The notes below the pieces were generated by a model. It made no database searches. It had not been told where the DNA came from and saw only the letters and a list, made by a program, of their open reading frames with translations. A DNA stretch of 64,000 nucleotides from positions 248,001 to 312,000 of the forward strand of contig CAOKAC010000002.1 in NCBI GenBank assembly GCA_948466345.1, in the 5' to 3' direction. A program made the translations under genes and the position numbers. Within the stretch, counting starts at the first letter, position 1. Each line of letters opens with the position of its first letter. Positions 1 through 8,755 of this stretch are shown here, one piece after another. This DNA is from an uncultured Clostridia bacterium. GTDB lineage: Bacteria > Bacillota > Clostridia > Oscillospirales > CAG-272.

Positions 1-1589
1 AAGCGATGGTAGGGGATCGCTTCGGTAAGTCCACGGTAAACGGCAAAGGCCCCGCCCCAGTCTCGGTTGTCCTCTCCATAGGCAATCAACGTGGGATCCT
101 CATAGAATTTATCTAAAATCGCCTCAAAAATGCCGTCCCGCAGACCAAACTGCTTGATTTTAGGAAGCATATCTCCCTTTTCATCAAAGGCATATCGAAC
201 CTTGCCGGCAAGCTGTTTGATACGAGGATTTTCCTCTTTGGGAATCAGCACTTCAGCTTCTCTGTCCGGATCCATAGAAGGTACGGACTGATTGGAAAAC
301 ATAATAGAGGAAATGATATCCGGCTGACTATCCAAATCCATTCGAGGAGAGATTTCTTCGTCAATAGACATCCGACAAATTTTGGTGATCCGTTTTATGA
401 TATCCGATTCGATGGCGTCAAACTCTTCTTCTGTGGCAATGCCGCCCTCTACCATCTTTTTCCGGTACGCGGCGATGGGACAGGCTGCCTTCCACTCTTC
501 AATCTCTTCTTCACTTCTGTAGGTAGACGAGTCGGATGGAGAATGGCCGCTGACGCGATACGTTGCTACCTCCAGCATCGCCGGGCCTTCTCCCTTCAGG
601 AGCAGTTCCTTTTTCCGCTGGGTCGCATCGATTACTGCTAGGGGATCGTATCCGTTCACCTTCTCTGCATGGAGCATATCCGGGCTAAACCCAGCTCCAA
701 GACGGGCGGCGATATCAAAGCCCATAGTCTCGCCTCTCGTCTGTCCGCCCATACCATAGAAGTTGTTGAACACGTTAAAGAGAATGGGCATACCGCCGTC
801 CTCATATTTGCCATCCATGCCCCACAGCTTTCGAATCTGATCCATAGACGCCATGTTAAGCGCCTCCAGCACAGGACCACGGCCCAAAGCGCCGTCGCCG
901 GAATTGGCGATAACGATTCCTTTTTTGTGGTTGCTGCGTTTATATAGGGCCGCACCCAATGCAACCGGCGCTGCGCCGCCTACGATTGCGTTGTTGGGGA
1001 AAATGCCGAAAGGAATGAAAAACGCGTGCATAGAGCCGCCAAGGCCCTTATTGAAGCCTGTGGTCCGAGCAAAAATTTCTGCCAAAGCGCCGTACAGAAG
1101 AAAGTCTACTGCCAGTTCTTTCACGTCCCCCTGCTTTTCTTGTTTGCCTTCCACCACCCGTAAAATATTTCCACCAAGAAACTCCTGCATAATATCATAC
1201 AGTTCCGTTTCCGTGAGCTTTTCAATCGAGGAAAGTCCCTTAGCCAGAATTTCACCGTGGCTGCGGTGAGAACCAAAGGTAAAGTCGTTGATATCCAGAC
1301 AGTATGCCTGACCAACTGCGGACGCCTCCTGTCCGATAGACAAATGCGCCGGGCCGGGATTGTTGTATTCTACCCCGTTATATGCGCTCTTCGTTTTGAT
1401 ATCGTTGAGCATGGTCTCAAATTCCCGGATGATACGCATATCCCGGTATATTCGCATAAAGTCTGCTTTGGTATACAGCTTTTTCTCTTGGGCCAGCGTC
1501 TTTTTATACTGACACAGAGGAATTTTATCAAAGGTAAGGGATCCGGATGCAAATGCATCACTGGGGCTGATATATTGATTCTTTGGCAT
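1..1589 (-). CDS. 2-oxoacid dehydrogenase E1, alpha/beta fusion (3' end missing)
   Basis: Thiamine-diphosphate E1 of a pyruvate/acetoin/branched-chain-type 2-oxoacid dehydrogenase; it decarboxylates the 2-oxoacid and passes the acyl group to E2 lipoate. The reading frame is open from an ATG at 1589, preceded by AAGGAG, to the window edge, giving 529 residues. The first ~450 residues are an E1-alpha domain, with the TPP motif GDG at about residues 231-233 and NN at 275-276. From about residue 487 the E1-beta domain begins, with IAYGEDNRDWGGAF, typical of the beta N-terminus. It is therefore a single-chain alpha/beta fusion rather than two subunits. It lies 24 nt downstream of the E3 gene and is likely co-transcribed with E2 and E3. 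The substrate cannot be assigned from sequence alone; the C-terminus lies outside the window. Confidence 0.88.
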   Translation of the reverse strand, partial: MPKNQYISPSDAFASGSLTFDKIPLCQYKKTLAQEKKLYTKADFMRIYRDMRIIREFETMLNDIKTKSAYNGVEYNNPGPAHLSIGQEASAVGQAYCLDINDFTFGSHRSHGEILAKGLSSIEKLTETELYDIMQEFLGGNILRVVEGKQEKQGDVKELAVDFLLYGALAEIFARTTGFNKGLGGSMHAFFIPFGIFPNNAIVGGAAPVALGAALYKRSNHKKGIVIANSGDGALGRGPVLEALNMASMDQIRKLWGMDGKYEDGGMPILFNVFNNFYGMGGQTRGETMGFDIAARLGAGFSPDMLHAEKVNGYDPLAVIDATQRKKELLLKGEGPAMLEVATYRVSGHSPSDSSTYRSEEEIEEWKAACPIAAYRKKMVEGGIATEEEFDAIESDIIKRITKICRMSIDEEISPRMDLDSQPDIISSIMFSNQSVPSMDPDREAEVLIPKEENPRIKQLAGKVRYAFDEKGDMLPKIKQFGLRDGIFEAILDKFYEDPTLIAYGEDNRDWGGAFAVYRGLTEAIPYHR

Positions 1590-1613
1590 AACGGTTCTAT
1601 CTCCTTATTTATT

Positions 1614-2987
1614 TTAATCGATCATAAACATACCTTCCCGTATGACTTCACATACGGTAGGATGCGGGAATACCAGCTTTTGTACGTCGCATACCCGCTG
1701 CCGGGCCGCAACTATGGCCGCCGCCCCGTAAATGATTTCCGAAGCGTAGGATCCGATCATATGTACGCCTATGACAGTTTTATGGGCATCGTCCACCACA
1801 ATTTTGACAATGCCATCGCCACCTTCCACCTCAGCTACATACCGTCCGCTGTACCGTAGGCTGACGGTGTGTTCCGTAGCGGACACGCCCCGCCGCGCGG
1901 CGCTTTCTATCGTGTCTCCCACCGTTCCCACTTCTGGCTTTGTGTAAATCGCAGCAGGAATCGCAAGATAATCCACCCGGTCTGATATGCCAAGCATATC
2001 AGATACGGCAACTTCTCCCTCCCGATATGCGGTATGAGCCAGCATGCTGCGTCCGTTTACATCCCCTGCCGCCCAGATACCAGGCACAGAGGTTCTGCCT
2101 CTCTCATCGCAGACAATCGCGCCCCGATCCAGCAAAACGCCTGCTTTTTCCAGTCCGATGCCTGTGGTACGGGGCCTGCGTCCGGTGCTGACCAGCACCC
2201 TGTCGCAATCAATGGAGACAGGTGCGCCGTCTGCTTCACATGTGATGGTCTTTTTGTCCCCACATACAGAAGTGACGCGCGCTTGCATTAAGAAACGAAT
2301 CCCTTTTTTCTCCAGGTTTTTTTGCAAAACAGCGGATATATCTTTATCGGTAGGCCCGGCAATTTTGTCCAGCATTTCCACTACGGTGACCTGCGTGCCC
2401 AAGGTACTGAAGTAAGAGGCCATCTCCAATCCGATCACACCACCGCCGATCACACACAGTTTCTCCGGTACAGTACGCATGTCCAAAATTTCCCGGTTGG
2501 TCATGGCAAATCCCGCAGCTACTGCCTCACGCAGTCCCTCTATAGGGGGAACAGCAGCTTCGCTTCCGGTACACACGAGTAATTTTTTCGCCAGATATTC
2601 CTCTTCCTCGCACCGTATCCGCAGACCTTCCGGTCCCTTACCGGTAATGTAGCTAAACCCATTCTTCACAGTAACCCTTGCGCCGCGCATTTTTGCACCA
2701 ACGCCAGACACCAATGTCTTTACTACCTTATCTTTGCGGTCCACAACCTTTTCGTGATCAATAGTCGCTCCACTCACCGTGACGCCGTAGTCCGCGCCGT
2801 GAAGGGCGCTCTCATATATTTTTGCAGAATTGAGAAGTGTTTTTGTGGGAATGCAGCCTTCGTTCAGGCACACACCGCCCAAGGCCCGCTCCTCCAAAAG
2901 CAGAACCTGCATGCCTCCATGGGCCGCCCGCTCCGCTGCGTTGTATCCCGCCGGACCGCCTCCTAGGATGATCAAATCGTATGTCAT
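1614..2987 (-). CDS. lpdA: Dihydrolipoyl dehydrogenase (E3)
   Basis: FAD/NAD(P)-dependent disulfide oxidoreductase that reoxidises dihydrolipoyl groups on E2. The N-terminal FAD dinucleotide fold reads GGGPAGYNAAERA. The redox-active disulfide is in GGVCLNEGCIPTK. A second NAD-binding glycine motif, GGGVIGLEMASYF, sits mid-protein, and the C-terminal dimerisation domain ends with HPTVCEVIRE carrying the catalytic His-Glu pair. At about 457 residues it has normal family length. AGGAGG at 2995-3000 is 7 nt from the ATG at 2987 but 1 nt from an in-frame GTG at 2993, so the ATG is preferred. It sits between E2 and E1 with gaps of 12 and 24 nt. Confidence 0.95.
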   Translation of the reverse strand: MTYDLIILGGGPAGYNAAERAAHGGMQVLLLEERALGGVCLNEGCIPTKTLLNSAKIYESALHGADYGVTVSGATIDHEKVVDRKDKVVKTLVSGVGAKMRGARVTVKNGFSYITGKGPEGLRIRCEEEEYLAKKLLVCTGSEAAVPPIEGLREAVAAGFAMTNREILDMRTVPEKLCVIGGGVIGLEMASYFSTLGTQVTVVEMLDKIAGPTDKDISAVLQKNLEKKGIRFLMQARVTSVCGDKKTITCEADGAPVSIDCDRVLVSTGRRPRTTGIGLEKAGVLLDRGAIVCDERGRTSVPGIWAAGDVNGRSMLAHTAYREGEVAVSDMLGISDRVDYLAIPAAIYTKPEVGTVGDTIESAARRGVSATEHTVSLRYSGRYVAEVEGGDGIVKIVVDDAHKTVIGVHMIGSYASEIIYGAAAIVAARQRVCDVQKLVFPHPTVCEVIREGMFMID

Positions 2988-2999
2988 GTCCACACCTCC

Positions 3000-4331
3000 T
3001 TACTTTGCAAGCAGCATCTGAAAGTTTTCCAGATTGGTGCAAAGCTCTGCCAAAAATTTCGCTGCAGGCGCACCGTCTACCGCCCGGTGATCAAAGGTGA
3101 GGGACAATCCCATAGCTGGATAAACGCTTCCATCTGCCCGCAGGCGATTGGTAATGGTGCATACACCCAAAATTGCCGTCTGAGGGGGATTGATCACAGG
3201 CGTAAAGCTTTCGATGCCCAAAGAGCCTAAATTTGTCACTGTAAAGCTTCCGCCGGACATTTCGTCAGGCGACAGTTGTCCGCTGCGCGCCCGCTCGGCC
3301 GCACCTTTGGATGCTGCCGCAATCTGAGAAAGTGTCATCGTATCTGCGCCAAACAACGTAGGAACCAAAAGTCCTCTGTCTGTATCCACCGCCAGACCGA
3401 TATTGGCGTGATGGTAAAGGCGGAAGGTTTCCCCTATCAAATTGGCGTTGATATAAGGGTGTCCCAGCAATGTGCGGGATACCGCATACAGCACCATATC
3501 GTTGAGCGTAATTTTGCCAAGTCCCAAAATCTCTGCGTTTTCCTTCAGATGCTTTCTGTATTCCATCACAGCAGTTGCATCAAAGGAGGCATTCAAGGTC
3601 AGTTGAGCCATTTCCGTAAGAGATGCACACATTGACCGGGAAATGGCTTTGCGCACACCGGACATAGGCGCTTCCTCGTACAGCCCAAAGTCTGTTCCAG
3701 ATACATATACCGTATTGTCCGGCTGCGTCTTTACAACCTCCAACGCGGTTCCCTGCGTCACCGTCACCGCTGTATTCCCCTTATATTCTCCTGCCAGATA
3801 CGCTTCCACATCGGCCACAGTCGAGTGATATCCACTGTCCAGCGCCGCGTCAATATCCCGCTGAATAATTCTGCCATGGGGGCCGGTAGCCGCCACGCGG
3901 GTCATATCTACGCCTGTTTGCAGGGCCAACGCCTTTGCACGGGGAGAAATCCGCAGGATGTCGTCTCCCTCCTGCCGTGCAGAATGTGCAGGGGCCTGCG
4001 CCAGAGAAGATACGGCCATTGGCATCTCTGGGACCACTTCTTCCTCTTTTGCCTCTGCCACAGGCGCGCCTGTAAAAGCGGAAATGTCCTCTCCTGCCCG
4101 GCCGATTATGCAAACGGTATCCAAACAAGGCACAACGTCCCCGTCTGATGCGAGAATCGCAAGCACGGTTCCGGATACGGGACTTTTCTCGTCAAAAGCG
4201 GATTTATCTGTCTCATAGGAAAACAGAAGCTCCCCTGCGCTGACCGTATCCCCTACTTTTTTATGCCACGCCGTAATGATACAAGCCTCTACGCTTTGGC
4301 CCTGCCGCGGCATAATCACTGGATTTGCCAT
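3000..4331 (-). CDS. 2-oxoacid dehydrogenase E2 (dihydrolipoamide acyltransferase)
   Basis: Core acyltransferase of the complex, 443 residues. Residues 1-80 are a lipoyl domain with the modified lysine in ETDKSAF. A peripheral-subunit-binding domain follows at about 125-165 (RISPRAKALALQTGVD, ATGPHGRIIQRD). The C-terminal CoA-dependent acyltransferase domain carries the catalytic DHRAVDG motif near the end. There is only one lipoyl domain, as in acetoin- and branched-chain-type E2s. It is the first gene of the E2-E3-E1 set. No lipoate ligase or LipA gene is seen in the window, so the source of lipoate is unknown. Confidence 0.93.
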   Translation of the reverse strand: MANPVIMPRQGQSVEACIITAWHKKVGDTVSAGELLFSYETDKSAFDEKSPVSGTVLAILASDGDVVPCLDTVCIIGRAGEDISAFTGAPVAEAKEEEVVPEMPMAVSSLAQAPAHSARQEGDDILRISPRAKALALQTGVDMTRVAATGPHGRIIQRDIDAALDSGYHSTVADVEAYLAGEYKGNTAVTVTQGTALEVVKTQPDNTVYVSGTDFGLYEEAPMSGVRKAISRSMCASLTEMAQLTLNASFDATAVMEYRKHLKENAEILGLGKITLNDMVLYAVSRTLLGHPYINANLIGETFRLYHHANIGLAVDTDRGLLVPTLFGADTMTLSQIAAASKGAAERARSGQLSPDEMSGGSFTVTNLGSLGIESFTPVINPPQTAILGVCTITNRLRADGSVYPAMGLSLTFDHRAVDGAPAAKFLAELCTNLENFQMLLAK

Positions 4332-4384
4332 ATTATTTTTTCCTTTCTATGCTGATGTACTTTTTATATATATGCATGTCTGTT

Positions 4385-4840
4385 TTACGATACCCGCACC
4401 TTCACCACGATCTTTTCAAAATCGATAACCTCTCCATCCACGCCGCCGGCGGAATTGTGGGCATCCTGGGGAAACAAAATCGTAAAGGTATCCGGCGTGT
4501 TGATCACGTTTGCTTGGGTACCGCCTTCCAAAAGATAAAAATCGTCTGTGTCCTGATACGCATATGTAATGGTAAGACTGTTCACCTCTGCTGTCTTTAC
4601 AATTTCTCTTCCCGAAAGAGGAATAAAAATGTCAATAAACTTTTTGTGGGCCTCAAAAGGGGCGGCGGAAATATCCCCTGTTTGTACTACTGCCTTTGTA
4701 TAATAAAAGGCCCCGCATACATCTGTTCTGCCTGTTTCACTTTTTGAAAAATCCGTTTGCATAATAAAATCAATCGCCTGATCCAGATTTGCGCTGATTC
4801 CCTTATACTTTTCTATATTGCCAAGTGTGTCGAATATCAT
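4385..4840 (-). CDS. YhcH/YjgK/YiaL family protein
   Basis: Small cupin-like protein of the YhcH/YjgK/YiaL (DUF386) family, often found with sialic acid or other sugar catabolism genes, where members act as sugar anomerases or accessory hydrolases. The 151 residues begin MIFDTLGNIEKY, a typical family start. The family core motifs FEAHKKFIDI and LFPQDAHNSAGG, with putative metal-binding His residues, are present. AGAAAGGAA at 4852-4860 overlaps an in-frame ATG at 4852 and is 12 nt from the ATG at 4840; the family N-terminus favours 4840. It lies 53 nt upstream of the E2 gene, and whether it shares that transcript is unclear. Its substrate is not evident from neighbours. Confidence 0.85.
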   Translation of the reverse strand: MIFDTLGNIEKYKGISANLDQAIDFIMQTDFSKSETGRTDVCGAFYYTKAVVQTGDISAAPFEAHKKFIDIFIPLSGREIVKTAEVNSLTITYAYQDTDDFYLLEGGTQANVINTPDTFTILFPQDAHNSAGGVDGEVIDFEKIVVKVRVS

Positions 4841-5038
4841 ATTTGTGACCATTCCTTTCTCTGGATTTGTGCCGCTTTTTATCTTTCAGATTTTGGAATT
4901 TTCTCCTATTGCAATTTTGATTATTTTAACACATATGCGCAAATATGTCAACGCAAATTCACATATATTCGTTAATTTTAACAAATATATGTATATTTTT
5001 TGTTTCAATAAAAAGGAGAAAACGGACAAAGCCCAAAT

Positions 5039-5066
5039 AAAAAAGAGGAGTGCACTCCTCTTTTTT
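5039..5066. terminator. Bidirectional intrinsic terminator
   Basis: A perfect inverted repeat (AAAAAAGAGGAGTG and its complement) has A/T tracts on both sides. It lies just past the DMT transporter stop codon and downstream of nothing on the plus strand, so it mainly ends the DUF5107-DMT transcript. Confidence 0.85.
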
Positions 5067-5076
5067 ATTTATGCAA

Positions 5077-6000
5077 TTAAGCGGTCTTTGCAGCAACACG
5101 CCGCTCCCGCCTACCAGGAATCTGCGCGCACACGACAGCCGCAAACATCAGGACACAACCAACCCATTCCCGCCCGGTAGGAATTTGATGCAGCACCACA
5201 ATACCCCCCAGCACCGCAAACACAGATTCAAAACTCATCAACAGAGAGGCAACGGCAGGCGCTGTTCGCTGCTGCCCTAATATCTGCAAGGTATAGCCTA
5301 CGCCGCTGGATAAAATGCCCACATAAGCAATAGTAACCCATCCGTCCAATATTTGCTGCCAACTGGGAGTCTCAAACAAAAACATTCCAATGCTGGCCAA
5401 CACGCCGGATACAAAAAACTGTATGCAGGAAAGACGGATTCCATCCAGTCCCGGCGCCAGATGATCGATTACCAAAATATGCAGCGCCCAAAACACCGCT
5501 CCCAATAATACGATTCCATCGCTGGGCGCAAAGGAGAATCCGCCGGTGATGCAAAGCAAATACAAGCCGCACAAAGCCACGAGCACACAGGCCCAGATTT
5601 TAAGCGTGACCTTTTTGCCTCGAAACAAACCGAACAATGGAACCAGCAATATATAGGTAGCTGTGATAAATCCCGCTTTTCCCCCGGATGTACCAAAGGC
5701 AATTCCATACTGCTGCAGCATAGCCGCGGCAAACATAACCACGCCGCAAAGCGTTCCGGCTAAAAAAAGTTTTTTTCTTCCGCTGCCGTTTGGCTGCGGC
5801 GTATGGTATTTTTTCCTTCCCCTGCCAGCCAAAAGAAGAACTGGAATAAGGACTGCGCTTCCTACAAAGCTGCGGGCCGCCTGAAAGGTGAGCGGACCCA
5901 TGTAGTCCATTGCCTCGCTTTGGGCCACAAAAGAGCATCCCCAAATAATGGCGGTTAAAAGCAGCATAATACTGCCCGTAGTCTTTACTCCGGGACGCAT
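5077..6000 (-). CDS. DMT-superfamily (EamA) transporter
   Basis: Ten-helix drug/metabolite transporter, probably an exporter of an amino acid or metabolite. The 307 residues begin MRPGVKTTGSIMLLLTAIIWGCSF, with the WG..F signature of EamA domain 1. Two EamA repeats are visible, and the second ends with a conserved ESVFAVLGGIVVLHQ segment and a basic cytoplasmic tail (GRRERR). The start ATG (6000-5998) overlaps the stop TGA (6002-6000) of the DUF5107 gene by one base, so translation is probably coupled. This links the transporter to whatever metabolite the upstream protein handles. The substrate is unknown. Confidence 0.85.
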   Translation of the reverse strand: MRPGVKTTGSIMLLLTAIIWGCSFVAQSEAMDYMGPLTFQAARSFVGSAVLIPVLLLAGRGRKKYHTPQPNGSGRKKLFLAGTLCGVVMFAAAMLQQYGIAFGTSGGKAGFITATYILLVPLFGLFRGKKVTLKIWACVLVALCGLYLLCITGGFSFAPSDGIVLLGAVFWALHILVIDHLAPGLDGIRLSCIQFFVSGVLASIGMFLFETPSWQQILDGWVTIAYVGILSSGVGYTLQILGQQRTAPAVASLLMSFESVFAVLGGIVVLHQIPTGREWVGCVLMFAAVVCAQIPGRRERRVAAKTA

Positions 6001-8024
6001 CAGCCCCGCACCCGCTTTCTGGCAGGACGCCGCCTGGTACTATCGCACTGCCGGTAATCAAACACAGGCGGAACGGCAGCCGTTTCCCGATTAAAAGAAA
6101 CCCCGTCTCTAGCTGCTTTCTTTTCTGCAATATCCAGATACAACTCTGTAATGCTCAGTTCTCCTTCACGAATATCCGGAAGGGCTACACCGCCGGCAGC
6201 ATATAATACAGCTTCCGCCTCTTCAATGTGGTCCAGTCGGATATGGGCTTGGGCCGTATACAATTGTACCCTGCCTACTGTCTGCATAGCGGGAACCATG
6301 CCGTCGGCAAGCTCAAGTGCATCCTCATACATCTTTGCGTCAACCAGCAGTTCCATCGTTTCCTTAGCAAGAGATACATCTGTGGGACGCATCCGATAAG
6401 CCTTGGCAGCAAGGGTGGCAGCAGCGGCGTGATTTCCCATTTGCCGCTGCACATGCGCCATACCATATACCGCCCAGCAGGAAGGACAGAGAAGCATAGA
6501 TTTTTCCAGCAAACTGCCCGCTTCCTCCAGACGGTTCATACATAGATAAGTAATACCAAGCTGCAGATGGGCGTACCAGGAGAATCTATCTCCTCCCTCT
6601 ATTGCAGCTTCCATCATACGTACCCATTCCGTCTGCAGCATCCAGGAAGGTGGTATTTCACCGGGGGCATGTTCCGGGAAAAATCCCCGTTTTAGCAGGC
6701 AAATCCAGTCTGCCTGCTCCGGCCCCGGTGTTCCAAAATTCAAATGAGACGCCATGCAGGGCTGGCCCTGCTGCTTTCGGCGCATATTCTCCAAGGCCCC
6801 CCAGCCGCTTCCACAAAGAATCATCTCTCCTGTTGCAGCAGAGGTAGCCATTTTTTTGGTATCTGCTAAAATTCGATCCATTTCATCATCGGTAACAATA
6901 GCATGCAGCTGCTTGCGCACTTCCGCCTTAGCGCCTTCCCATTCTCCATGGACTTTATCTCCATCGGCCTGCAGTGCGCCGTATGCCTCCAGCCATTCCC
7001 AGGTTGTATGGGGCGGCATGGGAATACATTCATATTGCGTATGGGCAAGGCCGGCCTGCAGCTCCACATACCGGTCGGCGCTGCCGTCCTCGGTAAGATA
7101 CTCCTGCCACCGGTCTCCGCCGGGATTCTGTCCCCAGCAAAACAGCTTCCGACCCTTGAGACGCATAGTAGACGTATGAATTAGGCCATATCCGTCTGCA
7201 TCTACAGCCGCTTCAAACTTTCTGTTTTTAGGTGGAATATTATAAAAATAATCTCCTGCTGCCGGCACATTGATGGGATAGGTTACGTCGTCTCCGTTAT
7301 ACACCGGAATAGGTGCAAGACTGGTGTTGTTGTCCGCCACATAAGCGCCGTCTGCATCCACAATAATCCGGGTATCCGGAGTTTCCGGTACGGCAATATT
7401 GCTCCACCAATACATAGGAACTACATCCGGCAGGGGATTGATAATCCGATTTCGTGCAAACAAAACCCGGGATCCGGCCGGCAGAAAAAAGTCCATTTGC
7501 TGCACCACCTGCCGGATACGCTCAAATTCATACATACGCAGCACCGGCGTACCATCGTCCAGCTTTGTTGTAGTAGTAAACATAGGCTCACAGGTATGTA
7601 CATGATGACCGAACATGCCGCAGTTCCATTCTACACCGCCGGAGGTCCAAGCGTTTCGAAAAGCCAGATTACAAGGCCGCATAACAGGATTTTTATATAA
7701 AAGCTCCTTTTGGTTTTCTTTATCAAACAGGGACATCAGCTTCCCGCCCCACTGCGGCAGAAAGGTAGCAATTAAATACTCGTTCTCCAAAACTACGGCC
7801 TGCATCTGTGTATCCTGCAGCGGTCGGGTGTACATGTCCTGCATCCGATAGGGGAAGGGGGATGGAACGTGGCCATATCCGATAAACAGCTCATCGTCTT
7901 CCGAAAGGCCGGAGTCGCCGTTTCTGTGCCAAAAATTCAGTTTAGACAGCGGCGGCAGAGAAGATTCCCCGTTCATTTGCTGACATGGCATGGTGATTGT
8001 AGTGATTTCCAATTTCGTTGGCAT
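6000..8024 (-). CDS. DUF5107 domain protein with TPR-like C-terminus
   Basis: About 674 residues. The N-terminal half matches the DUF5107 family, found in carbohydrate-active proteins with an aldose-epimerase-like fold (LPQWGGKLMSLFDKENQKELLYKN, TSGGVEWNCG and MYWWSNIAVPET are characteristic). The C-terminal part (~430-640) is a run of helical TPR-like repeats with A/G-x-A patterns (LQLGITYLCMNRLEEAG; MAHVQRQMGNHAAAATLA). No signal peptide is seen, so it is probably cytosolic. AAAGGAG at 8037-8043 precedes the ATG at 8024; an in-frame TTG further up would include that site and is rejected. The family is linked to sugar metabolism, but the precise reaction is not known to me. Confidence 0.8.
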   Translation of the reverse strand: MPTKLEITTITMPCQQMNGESSLPPLSKLNFWHRNGDSGLSEDDELFIGYGHVPSPFPYRMQDMYTRPLQDTQMQAVVLENEYLIATFLPQWGGKLMSLFDKENQKELLYKNPVMRPCNLAFRNAWTSGGVEWNCGMFGHHVHTCEPMFTTTTKLDDGTPVLRMYEFERIRQVVQQMDFFLPAGSRVLFARNRIINPLPDVVPMYWWSNIAVPETPDTRIIVDADGAYVADNNTSLAPIPVYNGDDVTYPINVPAAGDYFYNIPPKNRKFEAAVDADGYGLIHTSTMRLKGRKLFCWGQNPGGDRWQEYLTEDGSADRYVELQAGLAHTQYECIPMPPHTTWEWLEAYGALQADGDKVHGEWEGAKAEVRKQLHAIVTDDEMDRILADTKKMATSAATGEMILCGSGWGALENMRRKQQGQPCMASHLNFGTPGPEQADWICLLKRGFFPEHAPGEIPPSWMLQTEWVRMMEAAIEGGDRFSWYAHLQLGITYLCMNRLEEAGSLLEKSMLLCPSCWAVYGMAHVQRQMGNHAAAATLAAKAYRMRPTDVSLAKETMELLVDAKMYEDALELADGMVPAMQTVGRVQLYTAQAHIRLDHIEEAEAVLYAAGGVALPDIREGELSITELYLDIAEKKAARDGVSFNRETAAVPPVFDYRQCDSTRRRPARKRVRG

Positions 8025-8056
8025 ATATATGCTATGCTCCTTTGCGCGATACAATA

Positions 8057-8093
8057 TGTGGTCAGTTTACCACACTTTACAGGGGAAAGTCAA
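8057..8093 (-). promoter_or_regulatory. Promoter with operator-like dyad for the DUF5107 gene
   Basis: The -35 TTGACT (complement at 8088-8093) and -10 TAAACT (8064-8069) are 18 bp apart. A perfect 6-bp inverted repeat, TGTGGT-CAGTTT-ACCACA (8057-8074), covers the -10, where a repressor would block RNA polymerase. The regulator is unknown. Confidence 0.6.
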
Positions 8094-8157
8094 GAACAGC
8101 GTCGTTTTTGACGGATAGAAATACTATCTTTCCATTAGTCGCTTGCTGCAAACAAAA

Positions 8158-8180
8158 AAAGCCCTCTTTAGGAGGGCTTT
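8158..8180 (-). terminator. Intrinsic terminator after secG
   Basis: A 9-bp stem (AAAGCCCTC/GAGGGCTTT) with a 5-nt loop is followed on the minus strand by a run of seven T, 24 nt past the secG stop. Confidence 0.85.
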
Positions 8181-8203
8181 CCTTTTTACATTAACTCAGC
8201 AAC

Positions 8204-8626
8204 TCAGCCTGCAGTGGTATCTGCTACTGTAGTATCTGCAGTAGTGTCATCTGCTGTATCTTCTGTCGTTTCATCCGCTACAGTCGTTTCTTCTGCTGTG
8301 GTATCGTCAATGGCGTTTGCATCCTCATCTTTATTCTCGCCAAATACCATTCCCCAGAAGCTGCCGAAATCAGAAGCGTCTCCGGTATCCTGCATAATAT
8401 ATACGGAGCAAACCAGCAATACAAAAATAATGGAAACAACGGTAGTCAGAATAGAAAGCTTCTTATTGATCGTCTGCGCTTTGGACTTTCCGAAAAAGGT
8501 CTCCGCGCCGCCGGCAATCGTTCCGGACAGGTTGTGCGCCTTACCCTGCTGCAGCAGAACTGCAATTACCAAAAAAACAGCAAATACGATCAGAACAATG
8601 CCAATTACAATCTGCGCTGTTGTCAT
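8204..8626 (-). CDS. secG: Protein translocase subunit SecG with acidic Thr-rich tail
   Basis: SecG of the SecYEG channel, 140 residues. Two transmembrane helices flank the conserved segment with LLQQGKAHNLSGTIAGGAETFFGK. Normal SecG ends near residue 75-80. This one continues for about 50 residues, rich in Asp, Glu and Thr with repeats of DDTT/VADTT, which would lie outside the membrane. AAGGAG precedes the ATG at 8626; an upstream in-frame start lacks this site. It is a single-gene transcript between its own promoter and a terminator. Confidence 0.92.
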   Translation of the reverse strand: MTTAQIVIGIVLIVFAVFLVIAVLLQQGKAHNLSGTIAGGAETFFGKSKAQTINKKLSILTTVVSIIFVLLVCSVYIMQDTGDASDFGSFWGMVFGENKDEDANAIDDTTAEETTVADETTEDTADDTTADTTVADTTAG

Positions 8627-8689
8627 TTTGCTTCTCCTTACCTTTCTATATACAAACAAAAATTATATGTTCAGATAGAACGCCTATGT

Positions 8690-8718
8690 ATTATAGCACG
8701 GTGTAGGAAAAAATGCAA
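8690..8718 (-). promoter_or_regulatory. secG promoter
   Basis: TTGCAT (complement at 8713-8718), a 17-bp spacer and TATAAT (8690-8695) read toward secG; the predicted start is about 57 nt before its ATG. Confidence 0.75.
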
Positions 8719-8755
8719 TAGAAATTTTCTTTTTTCAGAAAATTTCTGGAAATCC

